Positions 23,802 through 34,219 of a stretch of 64,000 nt of DNA are shown one piece after another. The translations under genes and the position numbers were made by a program. A model generated the notes under the pieces. It searched no databases. It was not told where the DNA came from and worked only from the letters and a program-made list of their open reading frames with translations. The stretch covers positions 1 through 64,000 of the forward strand of contig OZ237736.1 of NCBI GenBank assembly GCA_965178125.1, read 5' to 3'. This stretch comes from Bilabrum cf. latius (Eukaryota > Bigyra: Bicosoecida > Bigyra > Bicosoecida). Every line of letters starts with the position of its first letter. The stretch's first letter is position 1.

Positions 23802-24920
23802 TCACTTGCCAACCGCGTCCGTCTTTGCCAGGTCGATTCGCGACAATATAGCGTCTACTCGCGACTGTAGCTCCTCAGTACCGCGCCAGCCACTTTGTTT
23901 CGACCTCGATCCCGCGGAGCCTTTCCCAGCTCCTGTGCCGAGACTTGCAATTTCGCGGACGGCCTTGCCAGTCTCTGCTGCTCTGGATGAAGAGCTCGCT
24001 ACCGCAGGCTCGGGTGCTGATGCGTCAACAGCACCTACTGCTGAGCGACCCGGCAAAGTGCTTCGGAGTACATGCTATCTGAGCATCGCTTCAGCTCTGA
24101 ATTCGGCCAGGTCGGCAAGGAGGGCCGCCGCAAGTGGTGCAGACTTGCGGCCAGCCGCACGACTGCTCGCAGACCCGCTACTCCCCGACAATTTACGGTG
24201 CCCAGCAGATGGGAGCGGGAGTGTGGGTTCGCAGTTAGCCATGCATCGTACTGATCGCAGCTCGAATGGCTTGCCGCGTACTACCACACCAACGTGAGAC
24301 CATTGCAGCTCTCCCCAGTCCAAGCCGTCAAAAACAGTTTCTGTTTCAGCTTGTGGAAGCGGGATGCCGAAAACAATACTCTACGCACAGTTGAGCCTTG
24401 CGGGATTCTTCACGAGGCTCATCCGGTAGGTGTCATATCCGTCGCCGGCACCACTCGACGGTGCAGAAGACGCCGCCTTCTTTTTTGAAGCTCCCAAGGA
24501 CCCCTCTCTCTCTATCTAAAACCTCTATGACTCAGTCTCAAGGAACATGGTCACAGATTTTAAGCGGTACGATGTCCACTGCAACGCAAGCGAAATGGTG
24601 AATCGTACTCAAGTGGTCAAGTCGAGCAGCAGCATGTGCGAAATAGTGAACTGAAGGACACAACTCACAGATTTCAGCGACGGGGACCCATCAGCAACCC
24701 TCTCAAGAGAATACTTAAATGCGGGCTCCAGGGAGAGGTCAGTCACGAGTGGAACATCAATCCCAGTCGATGCTCGCCTACCTCCTCCCGACAATTTTCT
24801 CTGTTTCGCACGCGGAATCTATTTCGGCTGCCTACCCCCACGCTTCCGCTTCCTTCCTCTTCTGCGAGCTGAGACAACAGACCCATCGCTTTCAAGGTGG
24901 ACCGAACCAGTCGGCGTCAT
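23802..24920 (-). CDS. Basic nuclear-type protein, unknown family, one intron
   Basis: Exons 24920-24669 and 24578-23802 encode 342 residues, with a 90-bp intron (GTGAGT...GTTGCAG) in phase 0. Five UAGs are read through and the stop is UGA. Residues 19-50 are strongly basic (RRRGRKRKRGGRQPK), a likely nuclear localisation signal. A mixed region with DVPLVTDLSLEPAFKYSLER and WTSYRLKSVTMFLETE follows, which looks folded. The rest is Ser/Ala/Gly-rich, and the tail has a helical ELQSRVDAILSRIDLAK. I do not recognise the family. An in-frame UGA lies just upstream of ATG 24920, supporting that start. The gene is divergent from the TMEM209-like gene across a palindrome-bearing promoter. Confidence 0.65.
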
Positions 24921-25193
24921 ACGAGCTACACACACTTCTGCTCACCTTGAACCGCCACCAGATCTCATTGCGTTTCTCGAACGAAAAACTAAAACTTTGA
25001 TTAAAGTAAAACCTATTCGGCGGATGGAAGATTTCTGTAAGTCAAGTTGCCGCTTTGAAGCTCGCAACGACGGATCAGTGCATGCTGTACAGTGCAATGC
25101 ATCTTTAGATGCATTGCACTGTGCATCCACAGAGCAGGTTGTCCTCTTGCGTAGATCTAGATCGTCGGCTCAGAATTCACCTTGCAACTTGTA
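24921..25193. promoter_or_regulatory. Divergent promoter region
   Basis: An AT-rich 273-bp space between the start of the basic nuclear-type gene (-) and the TMEM209-like gene (+). It contains the perfect inverted repeat at 25089-25122 described separately. No coding frame of note. Confidence 0.5.
25089..25122. promoter_or_regulatory. Perfect 16-bp inverted repeat in a divergent promoter
   Basis: The arm acagtgcaatgcatct is followed by a 2-bp centre (tt) and its exact reverse complement. It lies 72 bp upstream of the ATG at 25194. Very similar 15-16-bp sequences occur in two other divergent promoters, at 37355 and 48289. Confidence 0.6.
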
Positions 25194-28048
25194 ATGATGA
25201 ATAAGTGGATAGTATTTGGTATGCTTCTTGCATCTGGCGGAAGCATGCTCGTTTCGGGTATGCTCGATTTGCCAAGGCCGGTGGAGCTAGCAGTCGTTGC
25301 CTCAAGTAAGTTGCCTTGGTCATTTACGACTCCATTCCAAATATCATGCACTCAAGTTGCATATTTGGAAAGCTCTTCGTGGTTCTCGCAGCTTTGTGGA
25401 TCGGTCTGTCTAGCATGCTGCTTCTGTGCTCTATGGCATTGCCGAGATTCCTCCGTTTTGTCCCGCCGTCCATTGGGATATATATTGTGCGCATGGCATC
25501 CTACCAGTCGGTTCTGGTGGATTAGATGAATAACGCCGTGAAGGATGGCGTCATTCCACGCAATTTAGCCTCTGAAGATATTGCTCTGTCACACCCGCAT
25601 TGGAGGCGTGAGCTGGAGGTATTGCGCGTCGATTCCAATCAAGGCTAGTATGCCCTGCGCCGACCAGATGTAGCGTCATCAAAGGGAGATAGGCTGCGAC
25701 TTGCTATACTGCTATCTTCTGGCTTGTTTCAGGCCTATCGTGGACGGCCATCTGGAGCAATTGCCAGCGCAGCTGCAGCCGTAGGAGCTTCGCTCGGGTG
25801 GGGGGCAGTGGCATTAAGTTTGGAGTAGAGGCGTCAGCAATGGGTAGAAATATCATGTAAGGCATTCATAATGGCACGCCCAGAGTACCTCCAGAGCATG
25901 TGCGACTTCCTTGCGCTACCGGCCTTCTGCACTTCTCCCCCTCTTGCCTCTCGTCCTCATCCTGTTGCAGTGCTTGTTGCCGCAGGGGTATTCGGAATCG
26001 CGCTAGCGTGCGCAGCATCGTTCATGGCAATACGAAGAGAGGTGCTGGAGGCGTTTGTGGCAGACGCAGGCCACCTGTCAGCACGGGAGCGCATGCAGCT
26101 CGGTGTGGGTGCATTCGAATCAGCCGACGAGCCGCGGGGCTCAGACGAGTCGTCGGCAAACTAGGAACCACAGGCGAAGACAAGGGCGGCGGTTCTTCGT
26201 AACCGACGCCGTCATCGCAGCCGGTCCAGGAGGGCAGGATCTCGAGGCGTGGGTGCCGCTGACACGGTCGGGGTGGACTCTGTGGCGACGGTTGCACGCG
26301 GCACGGCTCTCCTCGCGATGGGTGCCCGGGGTCTCTCGCAGGTCGAGGGAACCGCCCACAGCATTGGCGATGACGTGGTTGCGACTGCGGTATCTGGCCG
26401 ACTGCATGCTGCGACTCTGGGATTTGCCGCGGTCCAGCAGAATCGGTGCGACCTGCTGCACGAGGGTGATGGAGATGGGCAGGACGGCGACAGGGCGGGC
26501 CTCGGCCCCGGGGACAAGAGCGAGGCAGGGTCCTACAGCGGGTCCATGAGGGAGGGGTCGGGCGTTGACGTGCGGTGGGTGGACTGCGGACAGCGCCTTG
26601 GCAGCGACCCGGATGCTCTCGCGGCGCAGTGGAGGCTGCTGTGCCGGGATCTGGTCGCATCAGCGGTGGTGCATCCGCTGGTGGAGACGTGCGAGCTAAT
26701 CGCCCACGAGTGCAGAAGGACCCGCAGAGCGATCAAGGATGTCCGGGCGGAGGTACCGCACGTGTCGTTGCACTTCCTGCTGTGCGATTAGAGTGCGCCC
26801 GCGACGATTGAGGACAGCAGCAGCCAGCACGCTGGGCGAACTCCGGGGCAGCTGGGTACCTACTTCACCAAGAAAGCCTTGCCTGCCTTGATGAAGCTGT
26901 TCGAGGACAAGAGAAGGTTCTATGCTCCGGACGAAGACGGCCGATTACTCGCTGTTGGAGGCGGAATGACGGTGCCTGCAGTCGGCCGCGCTGTATTGGG
27001 GCAGCTGTCGCAGCCCGGGAGCAGCGGAGTGGCATCCCTGTGGGACATGCGGAAGACACTCCTTGGATTGTGCGTTCCACCCACAGCCAAAATGTTCCCA
27101 GGTTATTGCGTGCGAAGGCTGAGGGAGCTGGTACAAGAGAGGCGGCTGTCTTAGTACGTGGGGGACGGGGGCGGCTCTCACCGCGGCAAGGGCTGGAGCG
27201 ACGACCTGCCCACGGATGCCGAGCTCTGCCTTAACACGATATTTGGCGTGCTGGACCAGTTCTTTGCATCCAAAGCGGAAGAGAAAGAGCTCAGCGTCGG
27301 GATACCGCGCGGCAAGCAAGGCAGGCTCTTCACTGACGCGTTCGTGGTGACCCCTCAGTCGCTCGACACCGAGACCCTAGGCGACAGGCAGCTGCCCCTC
27401 ATCGAGGTGAGGCACTCTCGCCCACTGGACATTGCGATTCGATTCAATGGACGCGTTTTTCTACTGGCAGATCCAGCGGCGGGGTCCCGGACTGGTGCTG
27501 GACCCGGCGGGCGCCGATCGGAGCGGGAGATGCTGTTCAGGGCGATGGGTGTTTTCTTCGGCCTGGTGCAGTCTGCACTGCGGCTGGGACAGGCGAGCCG
27601 CGGGCATGGACGCCCTTTGCGACTGGATGGTCTGCGATCAGGTGGACTCGCTGGGGGGGACGAGGCAGGGCTCGGCCTGTCGGGTGTGCGCGGCCGGGCA
27701 GGCAGACGGGCCACGAGCAGGCCCAGGCGGCGGGCGTCTCGGGGCCGCTCCGGAGCGCAGCGGGGCTTCTTAGGAGGCAAAGGGGTGGCCGATACAGCGA
27801 GGCACGGCGCGACTGTGCGTGTGTCCGAGCTTCCCATGCAGCACGGGGTCCGCTGCGCGGTGGATTTTGACAGAGACCTTGAGTTCTTGCGATTGGCATT
27901 CGGGTGCCTCGTCGATGTAGCGGAAGGCATATCGAGCGGTAGCAGCCGCTCTGGCGCAGCTTTGAAGCAGTCGCGGTCCAGCGGCGGCGTAAGAGCACCC
28001 ATAGGGGGGCTCGAGGGTGGGTTTGAGGACGACTGGGAGGTGTTCTGA
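25194..28048 (+). CDS. TMEM209: TMEM209-like nuclear envelope protein (cytochrome b561 N-terminal-like family), one intron
   Basis: Exons 25194-25305 and 25392-28048 encode 922 residues. The 86-bp intron runs GTAAGT...CTCGCAG. Six UAGs are read through and the stop is UGA. Two hydrophobic segments lie near the N-terminus (KWIVFGMLLASGG; LWIGLSSMLLLC), and another is near VAVLVAAGVFGIALACAAS. The C-terminal third carries the family pattern: a Tyr/Arg-rich helix (YCVRRLRELVQERRLS), then a WSDDLPTDAELCLNTIFG block and FTDAFVVTP. TMEM209 of animals is a nuclear-envelope protein that interacts with a nucleoporin. The same location here is inference. The assignment rests mainly on the C-terminal block, and the middle is low complexity. 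It converges on the transporter gene with a 140-bp gap. Confidence 0.7.
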
Positions 28049-28188
28049 TGGCAGGGACTCTGTGGGCTTGTGGTTGCACCAGCACCTGCGTCTGCACTTG
28101 ACCGTTGGCTCTGCTCGATCGGTAGTATATTCAGTACAACAAGTAAGATCCACACAGTGCTTGCCGCAGTCCGTTCATTTTGCGGATA

Positions 28189-29367
28189 TTACACCATTTC
28201 CTGCTCTGGCACCGGGCTGCCGCCGTTCGAGCGCCGCAGTGCCAGACCCTTCCTGCTCTGGACAGCCGCTCCTGGCGTGCCAGCTTCTCCAGCGCTGCTG
28301 TCGTCCTTTGCAACGGCACCACCAGGAGACGTCCAACAGCCTCGCTTGCTATTCGCTTGCACGTACACCCCCAGTGATACCAGGCCAAGCCCGGCGATAT
28401 GGCTCAGCGAAATGGCCTTGGGGAATAGCAGGAACGACAGGGCAATCGTGACTGCCTTGCGAGTTGATGTGACAAAGACAGTCATCGCACTATCCGTCAG
28501 ACTTATGAGTGCAAGTATGAAGTAGTATCCGACCCAATTCGTAGCTGCATACGCAACTATGGCCCCCACGATGAGTGAGACTCGGCGAAGGTCCCACTCA
28601 GGCTACCAGCGCGCTGCCTCCGCACTTTGCGTGTCATCAGCCTCGGCATGGCGGCCCCCCACAGTCGACATACTTGAACTCTGCTACCAGGACACAATAG
28701 TTTGGACCCCTATCAAGCACGTGGAGAAGACCAGGCTCCAAGCTTGCGAGTAAGTCGACGCCTCGAGATGGGTGGCTCGGTACTCGGTGAGCAAACTCTC
28801 CTGCAGATTCCCTAAAAATGCATCGCAGACCAATGCCGTGCTAATAATGGCGAATCCGTACGGAGAGCTCGTCCCAGCAGTGGAATCTGCCCAAGCATAG
28901 AGGCCCAGCCCGCCAATTAAGCACACCGCTGCAAGGTATCTACCGAATGGAAACTGTTTTCGGTATAGTATGGCTCCCACCAGCATAACAGGTATAACCT
29001 TCGATGATTTGCATACAATCTAGGCCGGGTACGACAAGTATAGTAACGCTAAATTGCTAAACTGTGCGGATAACAGATTTAGAGCTCCAACCGCAGCGTG
29101 CTTCGACAACGGCGCCCTCCTCTTGTTGAACCCACCCAAAAATAAAGACCCTACGACAGTCACAAGAGGGATAGACATAGCGAGTATAGCAGGCTGCCTG
29201 AACTGCATTTCGTTGATGACAAATTCCTGTGCAACCGAAGCCGTGAGATACATCACGTATATGCCAGCTGCCGCAAATAAAACTCTAAGGTTTGGTGGAA
29301 CCCAGTCAAGCGTTACGCCAGCCACCGAAAATTCGTCGGGTCTGGCGGCATGAGGAGCATTTGCCAT
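28189..29367 (-). CDS. SLC35B-type nucleotide-sugar or PAPS transporter
   Basis: A 392-residue intronless protein with about ten membrane segments of the drug/metabolite transporter fold. The diagnostic stretch is SYPA-(UAG)-IVCKSSKVIPVM. In SLC35B transporters this position is Gln in the pattern SYPxQ followed by KSxKxIPVM. UAG is at 29020-29022, with two more at 28684 and about 28588. The stop is UAA (28189-28191), which shows UAA still terminates: translation past it would run antisense through the TMEM209-like gene. The protein should move a nucleotide sugar or PAPS across ER or Golgi membranes. Substrate is not predictable. The first 35 codons and the upstream DNA are duplicated at 33913-34219. 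Confidence 0.85.
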
Positions 29368-29604
29368 CAGGATAGTAGTGCGCGGCGAGTGGATAATGCA
29401 AGTGTCTATTGCCCAATCATCACATCATGATGCACGCCGCGACTGCCACTGGCAGTGTCAGCTGTCCGTCTCACTGCCAGAGCTGCCTTCTGAGTCTTCA
29501 TCGTGCTGGTCATCCGAGGCATCATCATCGTCCTCGTCGCTCGATGCGCATGATCCAGAGTCGGAGTCGTGCTCGGACCCTGGCAGGAAAGGGACCCCGG
29601 GAGC
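29259..29604. repeat. Segmental duplication, copy A
   Basis: It spans the first ~35 codons of the transporter, its upstream region and the 3' tail of the decayed WD40 gene. It matches 33913-34219 at high identity with several short indels. Copy A is continuous with an intact transporter, so it is the likely source. Confidence 0.9.
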
Positions 29605-30050
29605 GCCGCCAGACCGCAGGCCGGCGACGTAGATCTACCTGCCGCCCACTGCGGCAGCGAGGCGTGAGCACCCTGCCTGCATACCGCTCCGTGGTAGGCA
29701 GCTTCATCCTTGCTGCGAGCGCACGGGTACCTATGTCCCATACCATTACCAAATTGTCGCCGAAAGCGAGCACGATGAGCTCCTCCGCCACCACTGGCAG
29801 CGGACAGGTCGCCAGAAACCGTTGGCACCGCTCCGCAGATGCACCCATTAGCAATACCATCACGAGAACGCAGGCTTCCGACCTTGTTCTAGTCCGCAGT
29901 ACCCCATAAGATTGCTTTGTCAGCAGACACAGAGAGCGCCCTTATGCCGCTCGGACTCACGCTGCACTGGGGCGGAACCATGGCCCTTTAAGGTTGCGAG
30001 TGCGCCAGTGCCAGACGTAGACCCTTAGCTCAAGTTTGATATGCACACTT
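29458..30050 (-). pseudogene. Decayed WD40-repeat gene with intact acidic tail
   Basis: WD40-type sequence is spread over all three minus-strand frames: VYVWHWRT, then LKGHGSAPVQ in another frame, then SGIRALSVSADKAILWGTAD, then LVMVWDIGTRALAARM, then LAAAVGGRQIYVAGL. At least four frame changes occur in under 600 bp, with no GT-AG intron of usual size (86-164 bp) to explain them. Other genes in the window stay in frame over hundreds of codons, so this is more likely gene decay than sequencing error. The C-terminal tail remains readable (SEHDSDSGSCASSDED, to UGA at 29458). No credible N-terminus was found beyond about 30050. Confidence 0.55.
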
Positions 30051-30825
30051 TCATGGTACCGCCGGCCGTACCCACCTATAGCTCCCGGGCGGTGGTTGGA
30101 GCTGCTTATGAGATACAGGCGCAGGTTGCAGCAGATCCGCTGTGTCCAAGCGGTTCACGGCGATTCTACTCCAAGGGGAAAGCCTCTACAGCTGATCCTT
30201 ACTTTTGTGCCAACACTTATACCGAACCATCGTAGCTAACAGCCACGGCACCAGCACGGGAGCCCCTTGCGATTTGCCTGGCAGGATTCGAAGGAGTTGT
30301 CCATCAGAGTTTGGCGCTGGCCGACGCTCCCTCACATTATTCGATCCCGACACATTTAAATCTTGAACAGTTGCCATCTTGTACGACCGGAGTCCAATAA
30401 AAAATATGCAAACGCGGCGCTAGAGCGTCAGTCTACCGCGACGACGACTCGCGACTCGGAGTCGCGAAGCATCAAAGGTACACGCAACAAAATGTGACTT
30501 CCCGGCTCCGCACCTGTACGCTTTCTCCTTGTGAAGGCAACAGTCTGGGGGCCTGTGGGGGACCACACTGATGGCGAAGAATGGGAACTCGGCGGCATAG
30601 GCTGAGAACGGGGGGCCTTTGGCCTGAAAGGGTCGGGGGTCTTGTAGTCCTTTGTTTTAGGGCTCCTCTGGATCTAGGTGATCACTGATCACCCAAACCC
30701 CCTCGGGGGCGACGGTGCATCTGGGTGCTTACGGAATCTTTACCCAACAATGTATTTCTGTATTTCTGTATTTCCGGCTTGCTTGTTCGGGTCAGTTTTT
30801 CGCTTCCCGCGAAGCGAAACGGGCT
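30051..30825. other. Intergenic region with two short palindromes
   Basis: About 775 bases with no supported gene. Two compact inverted repeats are visible: 30450-30466 (gcgactc, 1-bp centre, gagtcgc) and 30677-30693 (ggtgatca, 1-bp centre, tgatcacc). The second lies 133 bp before the GH31 start and could be a regulator site, which is inference. Confidence 0.4.
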
Positions 30826-33764
30826 ATGAGAGGACTTCTGGGGGCTATATGCGCCACTCTCGCGCTTGAATCTGCGGCTATGCCATACAATCCGGTACCA
30901 GACCCGACCTCAATTGTGGTGCACGGCCATGCGCGATTCACGATTCTGTCCGACTCCTTGGTCCGGATCGAGGCTTCGAACCACACGAAGTCTGGCGCGT
31001 TGCAGTTTGACAACAGGGCCACACTTGCGGTAGTCAATCGGCAGACTGCAGTTCCGCGGTTCTCCGTGACACAAGAGAACGTGACGGCAATAAGGATTAG
31101 TTTGGGCTCAATGAGCATCGTCCACAACGCTGTGTATGAACCGCCGACCCAAGAATGCCAAAACCAATCGACGTGGATGCAAGACACTGACTAGAAGGGT
31201 GGGTCACGAAGCCCGTTGTTTCCCAACGGGACTGCCGTGAACGACGCAGGAGACTGCTGCAGGGTGTGCGCAGGGGATCCTCACTGCACGGCATGGGTAT
31301 TTGCCACCGATGCAAAGTCGACCAACTGCTACGCAATGTCAGAAGTCCAGGGCACCAAACCGGCTGCCAACCACATATTTGGCCGCCCCAAGCGCTCAAT
31401 CTTGACCCCGAGCAATCTTGAAATTTCCACAGCCGGCGGCTTCAGGTGGACGCCGGGAACTCAGGACGACGCCAACCTGAATGGCACTGCAGTTGATTTC
31501 TTTTGCGCGAACCAAGTGGATATTCAGGACTGCATTACTTCACTATGGGCTCGCATCACCCCGGGACTACTCTCAAAGTCTGGCTGGACGTTTCTTGACG
31601 ATTCTGCCACTCCCCGATTCGAGACCGAGGGCGGGTCGCAGTCTGGGTGGCACGAAGAAACGTTCATCGATGAGTCCGACTGGTACTTTGCCGCATACGA
31701 CGCATCGCTGACGGGAGAGCAGGTACCCGACTACCGGCGCTCGCTTGCTGCCTTCGCAGAAGTCTCAGGCAGGCCAGCCATGCCCACTCGTGGCGCGCTG
31801 CTGCCCGCCTACTCCCACTACTACCCATACGGAGAGAACCTGATCGGAAATTAGACGCTTGCGGAGTATCGGGCCCGCGAAATGCCCCTCGGAGTGCTGG
31901 TGTCCGACCTGTTCTGGCACGAAGTGACCGTGCCAGAGCCTTGCTAGGGCTACGGAGGCTACGTCTGGAACTCATCGCTGTGGCCTGACCCGAACGGATA
32001 CCTCGAGAAGTTACACGGGGGCGATTCAGAGTACGGGGCTCCGCTCGAATTCACGGTCAACGTGCATCCCCAGGATGGGGTCGATGTGTGTCAAGGGGAG
32101 AGCTACTACCAGATCGGCAAGGCGGTGGGCTTCGACACGTCGAGCAACAAAACCATTCCGTGCGATATTGCAAATGAGACCTTCAGCGATGCCCTGTACG
32201 AATATGTCACATCCAGCCCTTCCCACACCAACATCGACTTTTTGTGGACAGACTATGGCGGCTGCGGGCACAAGACAGAGCTTCCCAAGAGCCATTTCTT
32301 GCTGTGGAACAATATCGATTTCGCCAGGAGAAACACGGCCATGTTCGAAGGGACTAGGCGGCCCATGGTGCTGTCCCGGTACGGTGGGCTAGGCGATTAG
32401 CGCCGCCCCGTGGGTTTTAGCGGGGACACGCACCAGTGCTACGAGGTGCTGCAGTGGCAGGTGGGGGCCACGCCCATGGCCAGCAATGCCCTCTTCCCGT
32501 ACTGGTCCAGTGGTGAGGTACAAAGTGGTTTCAAGTGCCCCTCCGAGTTGCAAGGCCTGGGTTCTGAGTCTACCCCGCTCCCTCTTGCCACCGGCGTGAT
32601 TGTTTCTTGCTTGCTAGCATCGGTAGTCACTCATGTGCTATTTCTGTTTCTACCGCAGATATTGGGGGTTTCAAGCCTGCTGGCACTGGCCCGGGGTGTA
32701 CTGGAAGCTGGCAGGGTGGGAACACGACCCAGGGGGAACTGTACCTTCGTTGGCTGCAGTTCGGGGCGTTCAATCCAGTCTTCAGGACGCACTGTACCAT
32801 GTGCATCGACCGGGACAAGTATGCGCCTTGCACGTACTGCGAACGGCACATCTGGAAATGGCCTGACCTGTACGGCGCCATGAGGGACGCCTTTGTGGTG
32901 CGGGGCATGCTGGTACCCTTCCTCTACTCTGAGAGCTTCCGCACCTTCTCGACCGGGACAGGCACATTCCACAGCATGTACGTGGACTACCCCAATGACA
33001 CACACGCATATGACTATGCCCTTTCCCAGTATATGATGGGGACATCCGTCATTGTGGCGCCTGCGGTGGTTCCTCTCGAGGCCGGCGAAGCAACCACCTC
33101 GGTGAAGGTCTGGCTGCCCGAGGCCCACTCGGAGTGGGTGTCTTTCGACGGCTCCAGGACAGAGGCCGGTGGCAGTGTGATCAGCGTGGACGCGGGGCTC
33201 GACGATGTTCCTTCCTATGCCCGTGGGGGCACCCTTCTGCCCCTGCAGAGCCCCGACAGCGCGATGGATGGAGCGAATGCCACCGCCCCGGCGATCCTGC
33301 TATGGACCATGTGGCTGCATGCGAGCAGAAGCCCCGCAGAGTCAAGGTTTGAGCTGTTCGAGGATGACGGCGTGTCCACCGCATACCAATCCGTGACGGA
33401 AGTGAATGCATCCAGTGTGAGCGTGGTTACCACGTCAGCAGCCGCCGTATCGCCAGACGAGCTGACGATCCACATCAGCAGTTCCCAGGGAACCTTCGCT
33501 GGTGCGCCAACCGAGCGGAAGCACTGGTACTCGGTGCGCGGCTTCGGGCAGAGCAGCGGGGGCAAGCTGCCCGCCTCGGTCACCGTGGACGGGAAGGACG
33601 TGCCCTCCATCGATGGAGCGAGCAGTGCAGATTTCGGGTATTTCCTGGTCAATGCCGCGATGGCTACCAACGCCACCCTTTCGAATCCTGAGGGCACGCT
33701 TGTGGTCAGAGCTGGAGGGCCTGTGTCGGTATCCCAGATGCATTCCATGGTAGTGCGCCTGTGA
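30826..33764 (+). CDS. Secreted GH31 family glycosidase with a PAN/apple-like insert, one intron
   Basis: Exons 30826-32512 and 32659-33764 encode 930 residues. The 146-bp intron (GTGAGG...ACCGCAG) restores YWSSDIGGF. The N-terminus is a signal peptide (MRGLLGAICATLALESAA). Residues ~120-190 contain a Cys-rich segment (CCRVCAGDPHCTAWVFATD) resembling a PAN/apple domain. GH31 features follow: MPLGVLVSDLFWH, GYGGYVWNSSLWPDP, the probable nucleophile in FLWTDYGG, RYGGLGD, and the acid/base region VGFSGDT. UAGs at 31192, 31852, 31945 and 32398 are read through. The 32398 UAG follows GLGD, where relatives usually have His. Stop is UGA. The enzyme probably cleaves alpha-glucosidic or alpha-xylosidic bonds in a vacuole or outside the cell. 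Confidence 0.88.
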
Positions 33765-34064
33765 GGCACTGTCTGCGGGGTAGACTTAGTGTGATGTCTG
33801 CCATCGGAGTTTGCAAATTGGCCGATGCAGAGCAATGGCGCTTGCACAAGCAGTGGCTTGTGAAAAAAATACTGGCTTGCTGTTGTCGTGAGATTCATTC
33901 CGTAAGTTTTGGATATGCCAGCTGCCGCAAATAAAACTCTAAGGTTTGGTGGAACCCAGTCAAGCGTTACGCCAGCCACCGAAAATTCGTCGGGTCTAGC
34001 GGCATGAGGAGCATTTGCCATAGTAGTGCGTGGCGACTGGACACAGTGTCTCTTGCCCCAATCA
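33765..34064. other. Intergenic region made mostly of a duplicated relic
   Basis: After the GH31 stop, about 150 bases of unremarkable sequence lead into the truncated copy of the transporter 5' end (33913 onward). The relic has the first ~35 codons only and cannot encode a transporter. Confidence 0.7.
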
Positions 34065-34219
34065 TCACATGCTGTCCGTCTCACTGCCAGAGCTGCCTTC
34101 TGAGTCTTCATCGTGCTGGTCATCCGAGTCATCATCATTGTCGTCCTCGTCGCTCGATGCACATGATCCAGAGTCGGAGTCGTGCTTGGATCCACTGGCA
34201 GGAAAGGGACCCCGGGAGC
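33913..34219. repeat. Segmental duplication, copy B
   Basis: It matches 29259-29604. It carries a truncated transporter N-terminus, the spacer, and the Ser/Asp/Glu tail that now forms the C-terminus of the FHA-domain gene. Deletions relative to copy A lie in the spacer. Confidence 0.9.
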
